Assembly: GCA_026770595.1 (NCBI GenBank)
Contig: MU633789.1
Location: forward strand, 1 to 23,878
DNA from: Ochromonadaceae sp. CCMP2298
Lineage: Eukaryota; Sar; Synurophyceae; Ochromonadales; Ochromonadaceae
Length of the DNA stretch: 23,878 nt
Reading direction: 5' to 3'
Shown here: positions 8,539-17,329 of the stretch, piece by piece
How the letters are laid out: the number at the start of each line of letters is the position of its first letter
How positions within the stretch are numbered: position 1 is the stretch's first letter
The notes under the pieces: generated by a model
The model's input: only the letters and a program-made list of their open reading frames with translations
Databases searched by the model: none
What the model was told of the DNA's origin: nothing
Program-made: the position numbers and the translations under genes

Positions 8539-10314
8539 ATGTCGATGGAGGGCGTTCAGCAGGTGCGCGACTTGGAGCGGTCGGTGAAGAGCGACCCCAA
8601 AGCCGCGAATGATATTATCGCTCTGCGAAAGATAGTGGCAGACGACAGCAAGGCTGCGGATACTCGCATCGCTGCTGTCAACGCGTTGAGGAGGATCTTC
8701 ATCCACTACGTTGAGTCCAACTGGTCCCGCCGCGCTGTCCCGAAGAGTGCGGCTGCCGCGAAGAAGGCGAATGAGTTCAACAGCTGGTTTCAGGGACAGT
8801 TCGGCACCTACAAGAGCGTCCTCATACAGCTCGCTACCCACGACAACGACTCGTTTCAAGCGGTGTCGATAAGGTCGTACATTGAGATGATGAAGCTGGA
8901 CAGCGCGGTGGCGGACGGTCCAACAGCAAAGCCCGTGTTCAACATGGAGTCATGGAAAAACCTGCTCGTTGCGTTGCTCGTGTCGCAAAAGGAGCTGGAC
9001 GTGGATCTTCTGCTGATGCTCAGGGAGGAGATATTGTCTCTGCACGACTGCCTCTACTTCGCCTACATCGCAGTGACAGACCTGACGCTCGAGATCAAGG
9101 ACATGATTAGGCAGTCTTCAGATGCCATTCTCAGCAGTGGAAAAGCCAACGACACGGCCAGCTCCATCGTCTCAAATATCGACATTATTCGCAAAAACAT
9201 ATTCGACTTTCTGCGTGTGTCTGGTCTGCCGCAGAGCATCGACCTGGACAACTTTCTGGTCCCTCTGAGCAAAGGCGGAGCGGCAGAGGAGGACAGCGAG
9301 GCAGAGGAGGAATCAGACGACGAGGTGGACGCCGAGAAGGTGAAGCAGCAGCGGAAGGAAGCGCTGCTGGATAAGATGGACCCATTGCTCGCCGAGCTCG
9401 CGGGCCTGAAACGCGGCGCCCCTGCGTCCAAGGGCGCATCGAAGAAACGACGTGGCGAGGTCTCTCTGACAGACAAGCTGATGGACGTTGAATTCTACAG
9501 ACGCTCTTTCTCAAAGGCCTGGCTGGCCTGCCTGGGCCTTCCCTTCACCCCCGCGCAGCACAAGCTTATCTTGAAGCACCTCCCTGAGCACGTGGTGCCC
9601 TCTCTGCGCAACCCGATGCTGCTCGCTGACTACCTCACGCAGAGCTACCGCGTCGGCGGGGTGGTGGCGGTGCTCGCCCTGGAGAGCCTGTTCCACCTCA
9701 TCATGCACAACAACCTTGACTATCCTGACTTCTTCCGCTCCCTATACCGCCTCTGCACTGTGGAGGTGTTCAGCGCCAAGTACCGCTTAACATTCATGAA
9801 GCTGCTGAACGCCTCCCTCAAGTCTGTTAACATCCCCGCCTACGTGGTGGCCGCATTCGTTAAACGCCTAGCCCACCTCGCACTGCACACGCCCTCCCCC
9901 AATGCGCCCTTCTGCATCGCCCAGTGCACCTGGCTGCTCCGCCAGCACCCCCAGACGCAGACGCTCATCCACAGAAAGCGCGGGGGGGACTTCGACAACG
10001 CTGAAGAAGAGGACCTGGAGAAGGCCGGGGCCATGCAGTCCTCCCTGTGGGAGATGGAACTACTGCAGAGCCACCACTGGGCCAAGGCAGCCTCCCTAGC
10101 GGAGGGCCTCACACACAACGAGTCTACCATCATCGGTGCCGCTGCAGGCAAGTACTACGTGCACATGCCTGAGCACATGGCCCCCAGCTACGCGGACGTG
10201 CTGGAGGACAACCAGAAGGGCAAGAAGGCACGCAACTTTGCTATGTCCTATGTCAAGCCAGAGGCGCTGCTCCCCAATGGTGGACTGATTGCGAATCATT
10301 TCTCTACAGGATGA
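8539..10314 (+). CDS. NOC4: Nucleolar complex protein 4 (Noc4/UTP19-like)
   Basis: Noc4 works with Nop14 in the nucleolus to assemble and export pre-40S particles. This intronless gene encodes 591 residues. It has an N-terminal helical region, an acidic stretch around residues 250-268 (EEDSEAEEESDDEVDAEKV), then the CBF/Noc domain from about 310 to 560. Diagnostic features are the FYRRSFSKAWLACLGLP opening, the LIMHNNLDYPDFFRSLY block, and the terminal motif ending YADVLEDNQK. The ATG at 8539 is chosen because it sits in good context (GGGAACATG) and starts a plausible Noc4 N-terminus. An in-frame ATG at 8365 would add 58 residues of unconvincing sequence. The stop is TGA. The gene is divergent from RPL17 and convergent, with only 111 bp between, with the glycosyltransferase gene. 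Confidence 0.93.
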   Translation: MSMEGVQQVRDLERSVKSDPKAANDIIALRKIVADDSKAADTRIAAVNALRRIFIHYVESNWSRRAVPKSAAAAKKANEFNSWFQGQFGTYKSVLIQLATHDNDSFQAVSIRSYIEMMKLDSAVADGPTAKPVFNMESWKNLLVALLVSQKELDVDLLLMLREEILSLHDCLYFAYIAVTDLTLEIKDMIRQSSDAILSSGKANDTASSIVSNIDIIRKNIFDFLRVSGLPQSIDLDNFLVPLSKGGAAEEDSEAEEESDDEVDAEKVKQQRKEALLDKMDPLLAELAGLKRGAPASKGASKKRRGEVSLTDKLMDVEFYRRSFSKAWLACLGLPFTPAQHKLILKHLPEHVVPSLRNPMLLADYLTQSYRVGGVVAVLALESLFHLIMHNNLDYPDFFRSLYRLCTVEVFSAKYRLTFMKLLNASLKSVNIPAYVVAAFVKRLAHLALHTPSPNAPFCIAQCTWLLRQHPQTQTLIHRKRGGDFDNAEEEDLEKAGAMQSSLWEMELLQSHHWAKAASLAEGLTHNESTIIGAAAGKYYVHMPEHMAPSYADVLEDNQKGKKARNFAMSYVKPEALLPNGGLIANHFSTG

Positions 10315-10425
10315 ATGACTGAATGAAATTGTACAAAAGCACGTGAATTTAAAGAATAATCTCTATATGAATGTTTACATTCTTCATTGTACACTTCTAC
10401 ACTCTGGGTTAAACTCCTCTCTGGG
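10315..10425. other. Short convergent 3' spacer, NOC4 / glycosyltransferase
   Basis: These 111 bp must serve both 3' ends, so the transcripts probably overlap. TGTAC/TGTAA-type elements occur on both strands: TTGTACAAAA at about 10329 on the plus strand, and TGTACAATG and TGTAAACA on the minus strand. There is no AATAAA. Confidence 0.5.
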
Positions 10426-12265
10426 TTAGACTCTTCTGGGCGTGCGGAACGACTTGGGCAGCAGAGAGCTCACCGCGTAGGCGAGGGCGACGAGCATCAC
10501 GAGGGCGAATACCTCCACCTTAGTGTGCAGGTCGTCCATGAATTCGATGTGCGAGGCGTGCTGGGAGCTGCGCAGGGTGTCCAAGGGGGGCTCCGACTGC
10601 CCAGGGGTGTCAGGATCTCCCCTACTCTCCCCAATCTCCCCATTCAGCACCCCACCTCCCTTCTCCAGCACCTTTGCTCTCTCCGCGTCAGCCCTCTGCC
10701 ACGCCTCCATCATGCCGGGAGTCTGATCGAAGTAGACACTCCCCGGGTCTCGCACATCCACATACTCTTCAGTCCCTTTGTCATACTTGGGAATATAGTC
10801 CACTCCCCAGGGATGCTCCTCAAAGGGCACATACTCCAGGTTCCCGCACATATTGCCCAGCACTTTGCGACGTTTGGTGTCGATCCCGGAGAACCGGATG
10901 GCCTGGTCGAGGGTCCGCCGGTCCCCCAGACCGAACAAACTCTGCTGCACCTTGAGCGCTGCGGGGTCCAGGTCCTCCACGCCCATGCCCATCAGCTGCT
11001 TCAGTCGGAGCACGGATGCGTCCATCTCCCGCTGCACTTGTTTGTAGTCCACGGTTCTGCCGCTGCTGCTCGCCCAGGCGCTGTGGATGGGGTCCGACTG
11101 AATGGAGACAACGAGACAGGGGGACAAATAATTAGGGAGATGAGGTAACACCAGTAATAGAGGTTCTGGATGACATAGGATGTAAGCAATCACCTGTGAT
11201 GCCTTGTAGTGGTGAACTATGTACACCCTATGCGGGGAGTAGATGTCGTACCCCCACGTCCAAAACCGCAGCGCTCTGGAGAACTCCTCGCCGTCAAATA
11301 TGTGCGGCGTGTGCGGGTCATAAGGCGCCTTCCTCTCCGCATGGCACTTGGAAAACGACAATCCAGCGCCCCACACGGCATTGGTCAGCTTGGGTCGGGG
11401 CATGTTGCGCATGCACTTTGTACCCCAGTTCCTGACCATTCCATGAGACCCTTTTAGAGAGACAGAGAGTTAGTGAGAAAGAGAGACAGAGAGGCAGAGA
11501 GGCAGAGAGAGAGAGGCAGAGAGGCTGGGAGCGTGACATACCTGACAGAGTAATCATGCACAGATGAGGCACCTCGAAGGCGTTGTTCGTGCCCCTCCTG
11601 TCAGGCATATTGTCCTTCAGCGACGAGGAGTCCGCCACATAGGTAGATAGCACAGCGTACTCGTTGCCCGTCAAAGCCCACATATCTATCATCTTTACAT
11701 CCCAGTCGGGTACAAAGTCCATATGCGAGTCGGTCTGCAGACAGAACTCCTCCTGCTCCATCAGCGTCGAGCCCAGTGCCCTGGCCCACGTGGGTCCTCG
11801 GGCCTGCTCTGCCCCGAGGCGCATCATCTTTACCTGCTGCTCGAAAGGGCAGCCAGGGCCGTCGGTTTTGTTCTGCTCCTTCATCATCTCACAATAGCGG
11901 TTGAGGCAGTCCACGTCTCCGGGAGCGTTCTGCTGCACCACACCCACGCTGATGCGGTGCGGGTTCGCTGCCTTGTTGAACAGGTTGAACAACGTGCCTG
12001 GACACAGCTTATCCCTGTATGAAGACATCGTCATATAGATAGAAACATTTTCCCTTTCAAAGGTGGGAATTATCGGGTGTTGCCTCCTCTCCGCGCCGGA
12101 CTCATTGAAAACCTGCCAGCCAAGATCCTTTGACATAAATATGCAGCCCTCTCCGCCCCTGCATGGATTGGGAGGAGGACTCGGACTCTTCTTCGGCTTG
12201 GCACCGCTGAGCGCAATAGCCGCGAGCAGGACCATGAAGCCCATGCGCATTGCTACTAGCTGCAT
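10426..12265 (-). CDS. GlcNAc-transferase-like glycosyltransferase (PF11397 type)
   Basis: Exons are 12265-11542, 11450-11194 and 11097-10426, with GT-AG introns of 91 and 96 bp (phases 1 and 0), giving 550 residues. The family transfers GlcNAc to protein acceptors; the Skp1 enzyme is the known cytosolic example. Residues 1-22 form a signal peptide or signal anchor. SIYMTMSSYRDKLCPGTL (75-92) and RISVGVVQQN (104-113) mark the start of the catalytic domain. A DSH metal-binding motif lies at 179-181 in LQTDSHMDFVPDWD. FDGEEFSRALRFWTWGYD (about 293-310) and IVHHYK complete the fold signature. Residues 521-540 form a likely membrane segment followed by a basic tail, so this enzyme should be in the secretory pathway. 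The ATG at 12265 gives the signal peptide. The acceptor is unknown. Confidence 0.88.
11457..11527. repeat. GA-rich simple repeat in glycosyltransferase intron 1
   Basis: GAGAGGCAGAGAGGCAGAGA-type units fill most of the 91-bp intron. On the sense strand this is a CT-rich tract that doubles as the polypyrimidine tract before the acceptor. Confidence 0.75.
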
Positions 12266-12680
12266 TGCCACTGCCCGATGCTCCGGGCCACCCCCGCTTC
12301 CACGGATGCTCCCTCCCGATGCTCCTGAGCCCCGCTGGCTGGCACTGTGGATGATAAGGTACCCCCGCTTCCACGGATGCTCCCTGCCGATGCTCCTGAG
12401 CCCCGCTGGCTGGCAATGTGAATGATAAGGTACATAAGGAAAGGTCGCACATAGATATGAAGATAAAGAAATCCAAGACTGGGCGGCCAGGATAAAATAT
12501 TGTCGAAGGTTTCATTCTTGACGCCGATTAATGGTAAATTTGTATATCGCCTGTGCCAGCGGAGTGGTACAGTATGCAGCGTTGGGAGGATCACCGCCTC
12601 CATCGAACTTCTGGCTGTTCTTCTGCAGTGGAGGGTAGAGACACAGAAATCATTATCTATTCGCCATAACGCTCTAGAAG
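12266..12680. promoter_or_regulatory. Bidirectional promoter, glycosyltransferase / ZNG1
   Basis: This 415-bp divergent spacer contains a 71-bp tandem duplication on the glycosyltransferase side (annotated separately). A TTTGTATATCG stretch lies near 12538-12548, followed by the probable ZNG1 5'UTR. No gene is visible in it. Confidence 0.55.
12290..12431. repeat. 71-bp tandem duplication
   Basis: Two adjacent copies (12290-12360 and 12361-12431) start ACCCCCGCTTCCACGGATGC and differ at only three positions. The duplication begins 25 bp upstream of the glycosyltransferase ATG, so it lies in that gene's 5'UTR or proximal promoter. Within each unit the string GATGCTCC occurs twice, pointing to an older internal repeat. 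Confidence 0.93.
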
Positions 12681-14183
12681 ATGGCGGACCTGGTTGAGAA
12701 GAAGGTGGACGATGGGCAGGAGGAGGACGACGAGGAGGAGTACGCGGAGATCCCCGACTCGGAGAAGACCCCGGTCACCATTATTACTGGATTCCTCGGA
12801 GCAGGAAAGACCACCCTGGTGAACTACATCCTGAAGGAGCAGAACACTTGGAAGATCTGCGTTGTGGAGAACGAGTTCGGCGAGGTCTCGATTGACAACG
12901 ACCTCGTGAAGGAGAACCTCGCAGCGAAGGAGGATATCATCATGATGGACAATGGCTGCGTCTGCTGCAGCGTTAGAGGCGACCTGGTGCGGGCGTTCTC
13001 CATGCTGGTGAGCCGCAGGAAGGAGTTCGATGCCATCATCATCGAGACCACCGGCCTGGCGGATCCGTCTCCCATCGTGTTCACGTTCAACAGCAACAGT
13101 CTGATCCAGGACAACTATAGGATCGACAGCGTGGTGTGCCTGGTTGACGCGAAGCACATCAACATCCACCTGGACGACATAAAGCCTGAGGGCAATATCA
13201 ACGAGGCGGAGCACCAGATCGCATTCGCTGACCGCATCCTTCTGAACAAGCTGGACCTGGTCTCGAAAGAAGAGTTGGAGGACGTGGAGGACCGAATCAA
13301 GTCCATGAACTCCTTCGCCACCCTCATCCGCACCGAGCGCTCCCGGGCGCCGCTCGACCAGGTGCTGGGTCTAAATAGCTTCAGTTTAGAGAAGGTGGTG
13401 GAGGTGGATCCCACTATTATGGATGAGGAGGAGGAGGAGGAGGAGGTTGATGCGGGGCACGTGCACGACGAGCACTGCAACCACGAGAGCCACGACTCTG
13501 GCCACGTGCACGACGAGCACTGCAAACACGAGGAGGATCACAGCCACGGGCACGGACACGGGCACGACTCCGCACACAAGCACGATGACGGCCACGCACA
13601 CGGGCACGGTCACGAGTCTGCACACAAGCACGAGGATCACGGGCACGGCCATGATGCGGGGCATGTCCACGATGAGCACTGCTCCCACGACCACAAAGGT
13701 AACTTTCCACATTCGCTGCCTCTATCTGTCCGCACGCCTTACCCTCTTTACGAATTACCTCATTACGAATTCGCAGAGCACGACCACGGACACGACCACG
13801 CGGTGGAGAAGCCCCTGAAGAAGAAGAAGAAGACGCACAACCTGTCTCTCGTCTCCTCCGTGGGCTTCACCATCGTGGGCCTATTGGACGTGGCTCTCTT
13901 CAACACCTTCATGACCACCCTGCTGCAAGCCAAGGCCGCCGACCTATACCGCACCAAGGGAGTGCTGGCCTTCGCGGGCCAGGGGGATGTGAAGTTCGTG
14001 TTCCAGGGTGTGCACGAGCAGATCAACTTCGGGCCTTCGGAGCACCCCTGGGGAGAGGGCGTGCCCCGCGATACGAAGATGGTGTTCATCGGCAAGAACC
14101 TGGACTACGAGTACCTCAAGGAGTCCCTCCTGCAGTGCTGCGAGGACCCCGCCACTGCGGTGCTCACCATGCACAAGCGCTGA
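12681..14183 (+). CDS. ZNG1/CobW-family zinc GTPase with His-rich metal-binding region
   Basis: COG0523 GTPases bind Zn and deliver it to client metalloenzymes; ZNG1 serves methionine aminopeptidase 1. Exons are 12681-13698 and 13777-14183 around a 78-bp GT-AG intron (phase 1), giving 474 residues. Walker A is GFLGAGKT (37-44). The metal motif CVCC is at 93-96, ETTGLADP at 122-129 and the guanine motif NKLD at 189-192. An acidic Glu run is followed by a region of about 95 residues rich in His, Asp and Gly, with three HVHDEHC units. The C-terminal CobW_C domain starts near LVSSVGF and ends just before the stop. The intron lies inside the His-rich segment, is a multiple of three and has no stop, so retention would add 26 residues. 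The client-docking motif CPELVP is not seen at the N-terminus. Confidence 0.93.
   Translation: MADLVEKKVDDGQEEDDEEEYAEIPDSEKTPVTIITGFLGAGKTTLVNYILKEQNTWKICVVENEFGEVSIDNDLVKENLAAKEDIIMMDNGCVCCSVRGDLVRAFSMLVSRRKEFDAIIIETTGLADPSPIVFTFNSNSLIQDNYRIDSVVCLVDAKHINIHLDDIKPEGNINEAEHQIAFADRILLNKLDLVSKEELEDVEDRIKSMNSFATLIRTERSRAPLDQVLGLNSFSLEKVVEVDPTIMDEEEEEEEVDAGHVHDEHCNHESHDSGHVHDEHCKHEEDHSHGHGHGHDSAHKHDDGHAHGHGHESAHKHEDHGHGHDAGHVHDEHCSHDHKGNFPHSLPLSVRTPYPLYELPHYEFAEHDHGHDHAVEKPLKKKKKTHNLSLVSSVGFTIVGLLDVALFNTFMTTLLQAKAADLYRTKGVLAFAGQGDVKFVFQGVHEQINFGPSEHPWGEGVPRDTKMVFIGKNLDYEYLKESLLQCCEDPATAVLTMHKR
13451..13800 (+). repeat. Coding His-rich repeats of ZNG1
   Basis: Repeated GGGCACGG / GAGCACTGC-type sequence encodes three HVHDEHC units and two SAHKH(D/E) units. 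The 78-bp intron interrupts it at 13699-13776. The near-identical units suggest recent internal duplication. Confidence 0.8.
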
Positions 14184-14534
14184 GAACCTAGTAGGGTCGT
14201 ATTGGCAATTACAATTACCTAATATACCTAATAACCAAATGACCTAGTGAGATTCTCTGCCCTGCTCTGCTCGAACTTGTTTTAACGATTACCATGTGAG
14301 TAGTACCAGACTACGCTCTACTAATACTACTTATCGCAACTAAACCTGTCTATGTACACTTATACAAAATGACCGCTTTTGCCGGCACCATAGGAAGGGC
14401 CGGCGGACAATGTATACAAACGATCTCACTTATCTCACTACCCCCACTTGGCCACTACGTTTCGGAAGCGGCATGGTTGACCCAGCGATGCATGATTGCA
14501 TGACTGAACGGCATGGCTGGGTAGCACGGTCTCA
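14184..14534. other. Convergent 3' region, ZNG1 / aldolase-nuclease gene
   Basis: This 351-bp spacer holds no gene. The ZNG1 side has TGTA at 14353. A GCCGGC-loop-GCCGGC stem lies near 14379-14405. On the aldolase-nuclease side, about 13 nt past its stop, is a nested inverted repeat (14480-14522). No AATAAA was seen on either strand. Confidence 0.5.
14480..14522 (-). other. Potential 3'UTR stem-loop
   Basis: ACCCAGC (14480-14486) pairs with GCTGGGT (14516-14522), and inside it ATGCA (14488-14492) pairs with TGCAT (14497-14501) around a 4-nt loop. It lies just after the TAA of the aldolase-nuclease gene, so it may be a structure in that 3'UTR. Short arms and an asymmetric internal loop limit confidence. 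Confidence 0.35.
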
Positions 14535-16926
14535 TTAAATGCTCTCAATGTTCGCTCCCACGCCGACTGGGCTCTCGAGTTGCCTCGCATGCGTGTCGAA
14601 CGATGTAATCTGCTGCTGGAGCAGCAGCACCTTGTCCTCCCTGCCCTGCCTTACCGCCTCCACAAGCCGCTTCTTCAAGCGCGCCAGGATAGTCGCATCG
14701 TCCCGGGTTGTTGGTAGAGGGTTGAGGGTCTCCTTTATCTTCGGGAAAGAGGCCTTAAGCTCCTCGGGAGAGAAGGAGTGCTTCCCCTCCAGCAGGTCGC
14801 TGCGCACCTCGATAAGCGCGTCGCACCGCAATGCCAGCGCGATCGCGAAAAAGGCGCTTTTTGTGTTCACCTCTCGCGCGAATCCGGAGCGAGTCAGTAC
14901 TGTGCTGTTGCCCTCATGGGCGTCTGTATTCGTGCCGGGTTCCGTCTTCCCGCTCTTTATGTCCAGCACGGGCAGCAGGTTGGCATCTGGGCGCGCACGG
15001 CCCCACCTGCCCCCCACAGCCTCGACCTCCACGGCCACTGGAGATAGCAGCTCCTTGTTGCCGCTGCTTGCAGTGGTGTTGGTATCGTTTTCTGAGCGCT
15101 TCTGCGAGCCCGCCAGCAGCGCCTGGAAGGTCGTCTTCACCTTAGCCTTGTCCTCGCCCGAGCTCCCGTCCACATCCTCAATAAGTACCAATTTCAACTC
15201 GTACTTCTGCTTCGCATCGCCCTTGAATTGCGACATGAGCGCGTCCTTGGCCAGGTATGTCTCCACGTCAATGCCTTGCAGCAGCTGCAGCAAAGTCACA
15301 GCCTCAGATGTCTCCACCTCCTCTCGGTCCAGTCCCTCGCTCATGGGGTCCTCAGGCATCACCAACACCTTCACACAACGGTCAGATACGGTGCCCTGTA
15401 GGAAGACGCAAAAGCCATCGTCGGACACGCTCATCGCGCGCACCTGCACCTCCTCGTAGCTCACCACCACCTCCTCCTCTTTCTCCTCTTTCTCCACCAC
15501 GTCCCGCATGTCAGCGTCGAGCACATTCTCGCCCTCGAAGTGGGTGGTGTCTACGAGGCCTGACTCGAAGAAAATGCTCTCCTCGTCTGCTGAATCGAAC
15601 AGATCATCTGGGCGATAACCTGACGCAGAAGTCAGCAGGAGGGAGGAGGAGTCCGTCCAGGCACGGGCAGCCACGTCCCTGAGAGAGAGGTTGTAGGAAA
15701 GAAAAAGAGAGAAAGAGTAGAATAGTGTGGATGTTAGAGGGTGCGGGTGATGTATTATGTCAGAGGGTGCGTAAAAGGCGGGGGGGTGGGTAGTACCTGA
15801 AGGCCCAGATGACGGTGTCGAGGTCTTCGTCCCGGATGTCCCGGTGCGTGCACAGACGCAGGCTGCGCGGCCCGAACGGCAGCACCAGCACACCCCTTTC
15901 TTTGAGCTTCCCCGCGAAGGAGGAGGGGTCTTCGCTCTCATACTCTAGGTGGATTATGACGATGTTCGTGTCCACCGTTTCGGGGTCCACGCGGATGCCG
16001 GGGATGCTGGAGAGGGCCATAGCGATCACCGCGGCGCGCTTGTGGTCCGTCTCCAGCATACCGGATTCGAAGTCATCCAAAGCCCGCATACCCGCAGCAG
16101 CCAGCACCCCCACCTGGCGCATGCCTCCGCCTAGCGCTTTGCGTATGCGGCGGGCCTTGTCGATCAGGTGGCTGGGGCCCACAAGCAGGGAGCCTGAGGG
16201 TGCGCCGAGGCCTTTAGAGAGACAGGCCGAGAGAGAGTCTACAGGTGCAGCCAGCTTGGCCAAAGTGGTGCCAGACGCGGTGGCGGCGTTCCAGATGCGA
16301 GCGCCGTCCATGTGAACGGCTAGGTCTTTTCTGTCAGCCAGCCAGCGCACGGCCTCCGCGTATCCCCCAGGCAGCACTCGCCCCCCGCAGTAGTTGTGCG
16401 TGTTCTCGATAGCGATCATCTGCGTCTCCGGGAAGTGCACGTTGTCTGCGCGGATGGCTGCCTCGATCGCCCCGATGTCCATGGTCCCGTCGGCGCGGTT
16501 CGTCACCACGCGCGGAGAGACGCCTGCGATCTGCGCCATGTTGGACTGCTCGAACAGATACATGTGTGACGAGTCGCCCAGGATCACCTCCGACCCCCTA
16601 GCATCACACCAGGCCATCGTGGCTGCAAGATTGGACATCGTACCGGTGGGAAAGAAGAGCGATCTTTCCTTGCCGAACATCAAAGCCACGCGCTCCTCGA
16701 GCTTGTTCACCGTGGGGTCCTCACCGAACACGTCGTCTCCCACCTCCGCCTCCGCCATGGCTTTGCGCATTGCCGGTGTGGGCCTTGTGATCGTATCGCT
16801 GCGAAGATCCACGGTCATAATGCGCGGCGGCCTCTTCGGCAGAAGCAGCGAGGCAACCAAGCCAAATACATCGGGCAACAGAAGCAACTCCAAGAACAAA
16901 GCGCCGAAGACGAGACTTGGCTTCAT
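14535..16926 (-). CDS. Threonine aldolase fused to bifunctional-nuclease (DUF151)-UVR module
   Basis: Exons are 16926-15797 and 15678-14535 around a 118-bp GT-AG intron (phase 2), giving 757 residues. Residues 38-377 are a PLP-dependent L-threonine aldolase, which cleaves threonine to glycine and acetaldehyde. Visible are VDLRSDTITRPT, HMDGARIWNAA (Asp207) and the PLP-lysine motif SKGLGAP (Lys238). After an acidic linker, residues about 452-673 match the BFN/DUF151 fold (DDGFCVFLQG, SEAVTLLQLLQGID, IALALRCDALIEV) with a large insertion near 568-640. The usual RPSDA block before IALALR is degenerate (TKSAFF), so nuclease activity is doubtful. Residues 709-737 resemble a UVR helix pair, as in plant BBD proteins. 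The N-terminus (1-30) is hydrophobic: a signal peptide, anchor or plastid/ER leader. The splice joins the domains in frame, and the nuclease part has no plausible start of its own upstream of the fold. Confidence 0.82.
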
Positions 16927-17329
16927 TGTAGCAGCGGGCCGATCCGAGCTGAAGAATATGTGACCGCTGACGCTGATCAAGCGAGAGTAAAAACCACACC
17001 GCTCGGTGAGGTTGTGTGGTCTTCAGCAGAAGCAACACTCCTCTCACACTGTGCAGCTTCGCTGGCTCACGTCTTGAGACCTTGAAATGACGCCGTGTGC
17101 GTGTGCGTTACATCAGTCACAGCACATACTTAGCGCCAATATTACTGTGACAAAATACCGTTTCCCAGGTTCCGCCAAAAAAACAGGGATAATTTTATCA
17201 ACAGATCAAGGGCCTCTCCAAAAGCTCTCTCTTATCCAAGATCTTGAGCTTCCCCACCCTGGCTTTCGAGGCTGTTCGCCCAGCGCAAGCACATTGGGGC
17301 TGCCAGACGGACACTCCGTCAACGTCGCC
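16927..17329. promoter_or_regulatory. Bidirectional promoter, aldolase-nuclease gene / TAF9
   Basis: This 403-bp divergent spacer contains a small inverted repeat, GTCACAG (17116-17122) and CTGTGAC (17145-17151). The frame of TAF9 is open upstream to an ATG at 17087, but that sequence does not look coding. No TATA box is convincing. Confidence 0.5.

Noticed and set aside
14535-15678. The BFN-UVR region as an independent gene
   Set aside because: There is no ATG before the conserved fold except internal ones, no promoter-like spacer exists, and the splice to the aldolase is exactly in phase. RNA evidence would still be needed.
17087-17329. 81-residue N-terminal extension of TAF9
   Set aside because: TAF9 normally begins shortly before the histone fold, and the extension shows no coding character.
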